37,130 nucleotides of DNA, taken from positions 1-37,130 of the forward strand of contig CANROT010000004.1 of assembly GCA_947632285.1 (NCBI GenBank), given 5' to 3'. The notes beneath the pieces were generated by a model. The model did no database searches, was not told the origin of the DNA, and saw only the letters and a list, made by a program, of their open reading frames with translations. This DNA comes from an uncultured Clostridia bacterium (GTDB lineage Bacteria > Bacillota > Clostridia > Oscillospirales > CAG-272). The translations under genes were made by a program, and so were the position numbers. Of the stretch, positions 33,040-37,130 are shown piece by piece (positions within the stretch are counted from its first letter, which is position 1; each line of letters begins with the position of its first letter).

Positions 33040-33068
33040 ATTGTAGCACAACCGCCCCTCCGTGTCAA
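33040..33068 (-). promoter_or_regulatory. Consensus SigA promoter of the thiamine operon
   Basis: On the minus strand TTGACA (33068-33063), a 17-bp spacer and TACAAT (33045-33040). The predicted start near 33033 is at the 5' edge of the TPP aptamer. Confidence 0.85.
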
Positions 33069-33130
33069 GCGCCAAGGGCGATTTTATGTTTGCCCTTATC
33101 CCTGAATTAAAAAGGTTTTGAAAGAAGGGG

Positions 33131-33173
33131 TGCGGGGGAGAAAACTTTTCCTTAAAAAGTTTTCTCCCCCGCA
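33131..33173. terminator. 19-bp hairpin terminator after the ASRT gene
   Basis: tgcgggggagaaaactttt (33131-33149) pairs perfectly with its complement (33155-33173) around a 5-nt loop. It lies 12 bp past the ASRT stop. The minus-strand tail is caccccttctttc then CCTTTTT. Its stem core and plus-strand upstream flank resemble those of the 16823-16860 hairpin. Confidence 0.65.
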
Positions 33174-33184
33174 ATACAAACCCC

Positions 33185-33559
33185 TTACTCTTCAGGCGAC
33201 CATGCTATCGTTGTCATCAGCGCGAGCTCGGCGCGGCTCGCGTCGAGGCGCGAATACTGCACGACGACGGGCTCGCTTGACTCCAAAAGGATCGCGTAAG
33301 GCGTGTCATACGGTATCGCCGAACCGTCCTCGCCCCGGAGCTTATCGAGCCTTATGTGATGCGTGCGCTCCGCGCCGCAGACGGCGCGGAACCCGCGGAT
33401 CGGGCCGCGGTCCTCAAACAGCAGCGTCAGCGATATCTCGGCGTCCGCCCCGGACGTGTTTATGACGCAGACTGCCTCGTGAGTTGTGAGGTCGTTCGCC
33501 GATTCGGAGCCCAGAAACGCGTCCGGTATCAGCCACACCTTTTTGCCGTAAGCTTTCAT
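33185..33559 (-). CDS. Sensory rhodopsin transducer (ASRT, PF07100) homologue
   Basis: The 124-residue protein matches the Anabaena sensory rhodopsin transducer family along its length: KKVWLIPDAFLG, a THEAVCVINTSG strand, LLFEDRGPIRGFR, RTHHIRLDKL, IPYDTPYAILLES, VVVQYSRLD and ELALMTTIAWS. The family is a small soluble beta-sandwich that forms tetramers. The Anabaena member binds a light sensor and perhaps DNA, but homologues are common in non-phototrophs where the role is unknown. No rhodopsin is present here. The ATG overlaps the stop of the HAD gene as ATGA, so the two products may work together. Confidence 0.85.
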   Translation of the reverse strand: MKAYGKKVWLIPDAFLGSESANDLTTHEAVCVINTSGADAEISLTLLFEDRGPIRGFRAVCGAERTHHIRLDKLRGEDGSAIPYDTPYAILLESSEPVVVQYSRLDASRAELALMTTIAWSPEE

Positions 33560-34221
33560 TTGCTGCCCTCCGTTACAATAATATCATATATTTCACCGGG
33601 CGCGCGGACGAGAACGTCGGCGCCCGCATCAGATAAAATTTCGCGCGAACGGTAGCCCCAGAGCACGCCGGCGGACGTCATTCCCGCGTTGTGCGCGGTC
33701 AAAACGTCAACGTCGGAGTCGCCGACGAAGAGGACGCGGCGCGGTTCGGCTCCGAGCGCGGCGGCAACGGCGAGCGGCGCCTCCGGCGCGGGCTTGACGG
33801 GGTATTTCCCCTGACCGACGGCGATGTCGAATTGATCGGGGAAAAGCGTGTCCGCGAGCCGCTTTACGAGCGCGTCCGGCTTGTTTGACAGGACCGCGAG
33901 CCTGACGCCGGAGGCGCGCAGGCGGGAAATCAGCTCGAAAATTCCCGGATATGGGGCGGTCGTGTCGCAGAGGTGCTCGGAATATATCTTCATATAGAGC
34001 GCGAGCGTTTCGTCGACCGTCTCAGCATCGGTTCCCTCGGGCAGCGCGTGCTCTATGAGGCGGCGCGAGCCGTGATTTATGCCGAGCGCGGTATGGGAAT
34101 ATTCGCGCGGCGGGAGGCCGAGCCCGGAGAGCGTCAGATTGACTGATTTGTGTATGTCGGGGAGCGTGTCGCAGAGCGTCCCGTCAAGGTCGAATATCGC
34201 GGCTTTATATTTCAGTGTCAT
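33556..34221 (-). CDS. HAD-superfamily phosphatase (phosphoglycolate phosphatase-like)
   Basis: From the ATG at 34221 the protein has 221 residues. HAD motifs are IFDLDGTLCDT (D11, D13), VLSNKP, a lysine in YPVKPAPEAP and VLFVGDSDVDVLTA, with a helical C1 cap, matching the Gph/PpaX group. Likely substrates are phosphoglycolate, pyrophosphate or sugar phosphates; the sequence does not decide. It is preceded by its own promoter (34256-34284) and coupled to the ASRT gene. Longer upstream readings lie in the promoter region and are rejected. Confidence 0.85.
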   Translation of the reverse strand: MTLKYKAAIFDLDGTLCDTLPDIHKSVNLTLSGLGLPPREYSHTALGINHGSRRLIEHALPEGTDAETVDETLALYMKIYSEHLCDTTAPYPGIFELISRLRASGVRLAVLSNKPDALVKRLADTLFPDQFDIAVGQGKYPVKPAPEAPLAVAAALGAEPRRVLFVGDSDVDVLTAHNAGMTSAGVLWGYRSREILSDAGADVLVRAPGEIYDIIVTEGSK

Positions 34222-34255
34222 GATCTTTGTCGCCTTTTTCCTGCGGTTTGTAACA

Positions 34256-34284
34256 ATGATATCACTCGCGCGCGCTTTTTTCAA
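34256..34284 (-). promoter_or_regulatory. SigA-type promoter of the HAD-ASRT pair
   Basis: On the minus strand TTGAAA (34284-34279), a 17-bp spacer and TATCAT (34261-34256); predicted start near 34249, 28 nt before the HAD ATG. Confidence 0.6.
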
Positions 34285-34319
34285 GCATATGTGTGAAATT
34301 TGGGGGAAAAAGCGAAGGC

Positions 34320-34877
34320 TCACGCGTCCGTCCTGTGATAGAGCTCGACGCCGCTTTCATGTTCGCGGCGGAGCAGGCCGAATGAGATCATTTCTCGCCG
34401 GACGCAGCAGTAGTCGTCGTAATATTTCTTTATGTGCTCGTTTATTTCCTCTTCCGTGTATGGATCCTTTTTTTCAAGCTCCGAAAGCATGTGGCAGAGG
34501 ACGACCTCGCGCTTTTTGTTCTGCGACGGAAGATGCGTCAGCCTGCCGAACGGCATAAAGGCGTTTATCACGGCGTCGCGGTATGCGGCGTCGTTATCAA
34601 CGGGCGGGGCGGCGTCGGCGACAAGCTCCGCGAGCGTCGCGGAGAGCGCGTCCGGAATGAGCGAATATATCATGTAAAACTGCGTCCTGCGGCACTCGAC
34701 AAGCCCCGCCTCCTCCAGCTTTTTCAAGTGATGGCTGACCGTGGCGCTCGTAAGCCCGAGGCGGCTTGCGATAAGCTCCACATATGCCTCTCCCTTCATC
34801 AGCATACCGACGATACGGAGGCGCGAGCTGTCGCCGAGCGCTTTGAAAACGGCGAGCGCGCCGGATATTTCGTCCAT
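34320..34877 (-). CDS. ArsR-family regulator with C-terminal DUF2087 domain
   Basis: The 185-residue protein has an ArsR winged helix (about 1-80: ALGDSSRLRIVGMLMKGE, then TSATVSHHLKKLEEAGLVE as recognition helix and wing). A DUF2087 domain follows at about 100-172: VINAFMPFGRLTHLPSQNKK, YTEEEINEHI and DDYCCVRREMISFGLL. No ArsR-type metal cysteines (ELCVCDL) are seen near the recognition helix. The start shares one base with the stop of the upstream unknown gene (TAATG). Two palindromes flank the operon promoter at 35532-35550 and 35597-35616 and are likely binding sites, giving self-regulation. Confidence 0.88.
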   Translation of the reverse strand: MDEISGALAVFKALGDSSRLRIVGMLMKGEAYVELIASRLGLTSATVSHHLKKLEEAGLVECRRTQFYMIYSLIPDALSATLAELVADAAPPVDNDAAYRDAVINAFMPFGRLTHLPSQNKKREVVLCHMLSELEKKDPYTEEEINEHIKKYYDDYCCVRREMISFGLLRREHESGVELYHRTDA

Positions 34878-35476
34878 TACAGCGTCTCCTTTACGTATTT
34901 TTCCGCGGGATGCACGTCATAGCTCCACTTTTCAAACGGCAGAGCGCCGTTTTCGCGGTACCACGCGAGCCAGCCGCGGCAGACGGCGTATATGGCGTCG
35001 ACGATGACGTTCGCCTCGAACGCGCGCTCGGGGTGTCCGCTCTCATACGCGGCGGCGATCTCCGCCTCGCGCTTGTCAAGCATGGCGTTGTGCAGGAACC
35101 ACGTCCCGTGGGCAAAGAAGGCGAAAACGCCGAGATCGTCGGGCGAAAGCTCCGCGAGCGCGTCCTCAAGCCCGTCCGTGACGTGCTCTCGGCGGATCAT
35201 CTCCATGCGCCGCGAGACGAGCTCACCGACCGTTTTTGAATTCCACGTCATACCGACGAAGAAGGCACAGTGCCCTGCCATGCGCTCGGCGATGATGAGC
35301 GTGCGGCGGCGGAGGTCGTTTTCGGGTTTCAGCGCCGCAAGCTTCGCGGCGTATCCTTTGGTGCGGGACTCTGCGATCCCGGAAAGCGCGCGATACGCCT
35401 CTATCGTCTTTGTGTATTCCGCCGCGTCCGGCATATGCCTCAAAAGCTTGTATGTGTTTATCCGGTTGTTGTCCAC
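34877..35476 (-). CDS. Protein of unknown function co-transcribed with an ArsR regulator
   Basis: I do not recognise this 199-residue protein. It starts at a GTG (35476) with AAGGAG 8 nt upstream, is predicted to be mostly helical and cytoplasmic, and has no signal or clear membrane segments. Notable stretches are RMAGHCAFFVGMTWNSKTV, FFAHGTWFLHNAMLD, FEANVIVDAIYAVCRGWLAW and the C-terminal FEKWSYDVHPAEKYV; several His, Trp and Cys residues could form a ligand pocket. It is the first gene of a two-gene operon with the ArsR-DUF2087 regulator behind an operator-flanked promoter, so it may sense or process whatever the regulator responds to. Confidence 0.7.
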   Translation of the reverse strand: MDNNRINTYKLLRHMPDAAEYTKTIEAYRALSGIAESRTKGYAAKLAALKPENDLRRRTLIIAERMAGHCAFFVGMTWNSKTVGELVSRRMEMIRREHVTDGLEDALAELSPDDLGVFAFFAHGTWFLHNAMLDKREAEIAAAYESGHPERAFEANVIVDAIYAVCRGWLAWYRENGALPFEKWSYDVHPAEKYVKETL

Positions 35477-35531
35477 TTTATTTCTCCTTTTCCCGTTTTA
35501 TCGTCCGATGATGCTGCGGACCCGCAAAACT

Positions 35532-35550
35532 ATTTTGATGAGCATCAAAT
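35532..35550. promoter_or_regulatory. Palindromic operator 1 (ArsR-type)
   Basis: ATTTTGATGAGCATCAAAT is a near-perfect palindrome just downstream of the -10 (between promoter and GTG start). Its half-site TTTTGATG recurs in operator 2. Confidence 0.6.
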
Positions 35551-35562
35551 CAGACTGTGTAC

Positions 35563-35591
35563 AGTATACACCGCATATGCGGACTTGTCAA
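35563..35591 (-). promoter_or_regulatory. Consensus SigA promoter of the unknown/ArsR operon
   Basis: On the minus strand TTGACA (35591-35586), a 17-bp spacer (which itself contains the palindrome CCGCATATGCGG) and TATACT (35568-35563). Predicted start near 35556. Operators flank it on both sides. Confidence 0.8.
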
Positions 35592-35596
35592 GATTT

Positions 35597-35616
35597 ATTT
35601 TGATGTTTATCAAAAT
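35597..35616. promoter_or_regulatory. Palindromic operator 2 (ArsR-type)
   Basis: ATTTTGATGTTTATCAAAAT is a perfect palindrome (8-bp arms, 4-bp centre) directly upstream of the -35. Its centre is about 65 bp from that of operator 1, close to six helical turns. Confidence 0.6.
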
Positions 35617-35660
35617 ATTTTTTATAGCGCATCAAAGCGCCGTATGCGGCGCATACATTC

Positions 35661-35689
35661 TTGCATATCGGGCGAAAATGTGATACAAT
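35661..35689 (+). promoter_or_regulatory. SigA-type promoter of the rhomboid-like gene
   Basis: TTGCAT (35661-35666), a 17-bp spacer and TACAAT (35684-35689). Predicted start near 35696, about 30 nt before the ATG at 35727. Confidence 0.7.
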
Positions 35690-35726
35690 CGGTGATATAG
35701 GAGAAGAAAATTTCGGAGACGTTCGT

Positions 35727-36392
35727 ATGAGCATGAAGAGCAAACTGAAAAAACTCGAATATAAACTCGCGCCGTATGCGATAAAAAATCTGATGACGAT
35801 AATGATCGGCGCGATGGCCATCGTTTTTGTCGCGAACTTCGCCGTCAGCATGTCGGGCAGGGACCTGTCGCTCTACAGCTGGCTGATGTTCGACCGCGAC
35901 GCCGTTCTCGCGGGGCAGGTGTGGAGGCTGTTCACGTTCATATTCCTGCCGCCGGAAACGAATCTGATATTTGTGATCTTTGCCCTGTATCTCTACTGGA
36001 TAATGGGCTCGGCGCTCGAACACGAGTGGGGCGCGTATCACTTCAATCTGTTTTACCTTTTCGGCATAATCGGCGCGCTCATCGCCGGGTTCATCACGGG
36101 GTACGCGACGAACAGCTACCTCAATATGTCCCTGTTTCTGGCGTTCGCGCTGTACTATCCGAATTTTCAGCTCTACCTATTCTTCTTTATCCCGATAAAG
36201 ATAAAGTGGCTCGCGTGGCTCGACTTCGTCTTCCTCGCCATCGCTTTCGTGCTTGACGGCTGGGGCGGCAGGCTCGCGATAATATTCTCGCTCATAAATG
36301 TGATCCTCTTCTTCTGGCGCGATATGATCGCCGAGTGCAAGCGGCTCGGCATGAACATCAAATACAGATGGAACCGCTGGCGGCGTATGTGA
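35727..36392 (+). CDS. Rhomboid-like membrane protein without catalytic residues
   Basis: From the ATG at 35727 (GGAG ribosome site 9 nt upstream) the protein has 221 residues and about six helices. AGQVWRLFTFIFLPPETNL, YWIMGSALEHEWGAYHFNLF and a glycine-rich GIIGALIAGFITGYA resemble rhomboid helices 1-3. The nucleophile region reads YLNMSLFLAFALYYP without the GxSG motif, and the last helix (GGRLAIIFSLINVILF) lacks the catalytic His, so it is probably a pseudoprotease of the iRhom/derlin kind, perhaps a membrane chaperone. The charged C-terminus (YRWNRWRRM) should face the cytoplasm. Function unknown. Confidence 0.8.
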   Translation: MSMKSKLKKLEYKLAPYAIKNLMTIMIGAMAIVFVANFAVSMSGRDLSLYSWLMFDRDAVLAGQVWRLFTFIFLPPETNLIFVIFALYLYWIMGSALEHEWGAYHFNLFYLFGIIGALIAGFITGYATNSYLNMSLFLAFALYYPNFQLYLFFFIPIKIKWLAWLDFVFLAIAFVLDGWGGRLAIIFSLINVILFFWRDMIAECKRLGMNIKYRWNRWRRM

Positions 36393-36405
36393 ATGGATAT
36401 AAAGT

Positions 36406-36449
36406 CGCGGGGGAGACTTTTCGACAGCGAAAAGTCTCCCCCGCGTTTT
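36406..36449 (+). terminator. Hairpin terminator of the rhomboid-like gene
   Basis: cgcgggggagactttt (36406-36421) pairs perfectly with aaaagtctcccccgcg (36430-36445), with two more inner pairs and an ACAG loop; TTTT follows. It shares the GCGGGG core with other hairpins here. Confidence 0.8.
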
Positions 36450-36456
36450 GCGGTCA

Positions 36457-36487
36457 AAAAATGTCGGCAGCCACATCGGCTGCCGAC
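36457..36487 (-). terminator. Hairpin terminator of the iscS-iscU operon
   Basis: gtcggcagcc (36463-36472) pairs with ggctgccgac (36478-36487) around a 5-nt loop; on the minus strand ATTTTTTGACC follows, directly after the iscU stop. Confidence 0.85.
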
Positions 36488-36493
36488 TGTGCT

Positions 36494-36928
36494 TTATTCC
36501 TCGGGAATGATGTGGCAGGCCTCCTCGTCCTTTTCGGGGACCTCGAAGTCTATCTCTCTGCCGATCTTTTTGTAGTAATCGGCGAGCGCCGCCCTGACTG
36601 CCTCTTCCGCGAGCACGGAACAGTGTATCTTTATCGGCGGGAGCCCGTCGAGCGCCTCAACGACCGCCTTGTTCGTCAGCTCGAGCGCCTCCTTCACGGT
36701 GTGTCCCTTGATGAGCTCCGTCGCCATAGACGAGGTGGCGATAGCGGCGCCGCAGCCGAACGTCTTGAACTTGACGTCGACGATGACGTCGTTCTCTATC
36801 TTTAAAAACATCTGCATTATGTCGCCGCAGGTGGCGTTGCCGACGGTGCCGACGCCGTCCGCATTCTCTATCTCACCGACGTTTCTCGGGTGAGCGAAGT
36901 GATCCATTACTTTTTCGCTGTACTGCAT
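36494..36928 (-). CDS. iscU: Iron-sulfur cluster scaffold IscU/NifU N-type
   Basis: The 144-residue scaffold opens YSEKVMDHFAHPRNVG and has the three cluster-binding cysteines in GNATCGDIM, TFGCGAAIATSS and KIHCSVLAEEA, with the regulatory Asp after the first Cys. It receives sulfur from the cysteine desulfurase just upstream and assembles 2Fe-2S/4Fe-4S clusters for proteins such as ThiC and the radical SAM enzyme. The C-terminal acidic tail (EKDEEACHIIPEE) is typical of the Clostridial NifU-like form. A perfect AAGGAGG precedes the ATG at 36928. Confidence 0.95.
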   Translation of the reverse strand: MQYSEKVMDHFAHPRNVGEIENADGVGTVGNATCGDIMQMFLKIENDVIVDVKFKTFGCGAAIATSSMATELIKGHTVKEALELTNKAVVEALDGLPPIKIHCSVLAEEAVRAALADYYKKIGREIDFEVPEKDEEACHIIPEE

Positions 36929-36940
36929 TACGAAACCTCC

Positions 36941-37130
36941 TTATTTATCGTCGCCGGGGTATATCGGGCTCATCGAGCGGAGCCTTGAAACGATGCCCGG
37001 CAGCTTTTCGATTATATAGTCGACGTCCTCGTCCGTGTTGCCGTGGGAGAGGGAAACTCTCATCGAGCCGTGCGCCTTTTCGGCGGGGAGCCCGAGGGCG
37101 AGCAGCACGTGGGACGGTTCGAGCGAATTT
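36941..37130 (-). CDS. iscS: Cysteine desulfurase IscS/NifS (C-terminal end only)
   Basis: The last 62 residues are visible before the window edge: LEPSHVLLALGL, AHGSMRVSLSHGNTDEDVDY and IVSRLRSMSPIYPGDDK. The SMRVSLSHGNTDEDVDY segment is the typical C-terminal region of NifS/IscS, a PLP enzyme that releases sulfur from cysteine. The stop is 12 bp before the iscU start, so the two form an iscSU operon. The active-site Cys and Lys lie outside the window. Confidence 0.88.
   Translation of the reverse strand, partial: NSLEPSHVLLALGLPAEKAHGSMRVSLSHGNTDEDVDYIIEKLPGIVSRLRSMSPIYPGDDK

Noticed and set aside
35571..35582. CCGCATATGCGG as a third regulator site
   Set aside because: It is a palindrome in the promoter spacer but does not share the TTTTGATG half-site; kept only as a note in the promoter entry.
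1..37130. CRISPR arrays, tRNA or rRNA genes, insertion sequences, prophage
   Set aside because: No regularly spaced repeats, cloverleaf or rRNA-like segments, transposase or phage genes were seen on reading both strands.

Overview
The window looks like part of the chromosome of a GC-rich (roughly 60% by eye) Gram-positive member of the Bacillota, probably an uncultured gut-type Clostridia. Pointers are a class B sortase, the YhaO/YhaN nuclease pair, KtrAB, RlmA, a BmrCD-like heterodimeric ABC exporter, strong AAGGAGG ribosome sites, SigA-type promoters with 17-bp spacers, and TPP and preQ1 riboswitches. I saw no rRNA, tRNA, CRISPR array, insertion sequence or prophage. Most genes lie on the minus strand in tightly packed, often ATGA-overlapping operons.

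Layout. 1-12917: a long minus-strand run. From the promoter at 12889-12917 it holds rlmD, an AlkZ-like winged-helix protein, L-asparaginase, ktrB, ktrA, a metallo-beta-lactamase-fold hydrolase, a TIGR04076 protein and a PflX-type radical SAM protein. An AT-richer zinc-peptidase-like gene follows, then yhaO, yhaN and a cut-off FtsX-type permease. 12822-16802: a divergent plus-strand operon of sortase B, rlmA, a family 2 glycosyltransferase and dinB. 16881-20601: a BmrC/BmrD-like ABC exporter. 20655-22418: a preQ1-I riboswitch over a YhhQ-type queuosine-precursor transporter, an SDR enzyme and a DUF4298 protein. 22445-26494: a YdcF protein with an apparently leaderless start, then MATE pump, macro-domain and VWA genes. 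26440-27110: a rhomboid protease.

27183-33068: a complete thiamine operon. A consensus promoter starts transcription at the edge of a TPP riboswitch, which is followed by a terminator, a second unassigned structured leader, and thiW, thiM, thiE, a HAD phosphatase, thiD, thiC and a thiamine pyrophosphokinase gene. A U-tailed hairpin sits in the thiW-thiM gap and may be a second, terminator-embedded sensor. The gene set implies that pyrimidine is made by ThiC, thiazole is salvaged by ThiW and ThiM, and TMP is dephosphorylated before pyrophosphorylation.

33185-35616: a sensory-rhodopsin-transducer homologue with a HAD phosphatase, then an ArsR-DUF2087 regulator with a partner of unknown function, behind a consensus promoter bracketed by two TTTTGATG-type palindromes. 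35661-36392: a rhomboid-like membrane protein lacking the catalytic residues. 36494-37130: iscU and the end of iscS.

The strongest leads are regulatory RNAs: the preQ1-I switch with two uncharacterised downstream genes, the thiW-thiM hairpin, and the extra leader block upstream of thiW.
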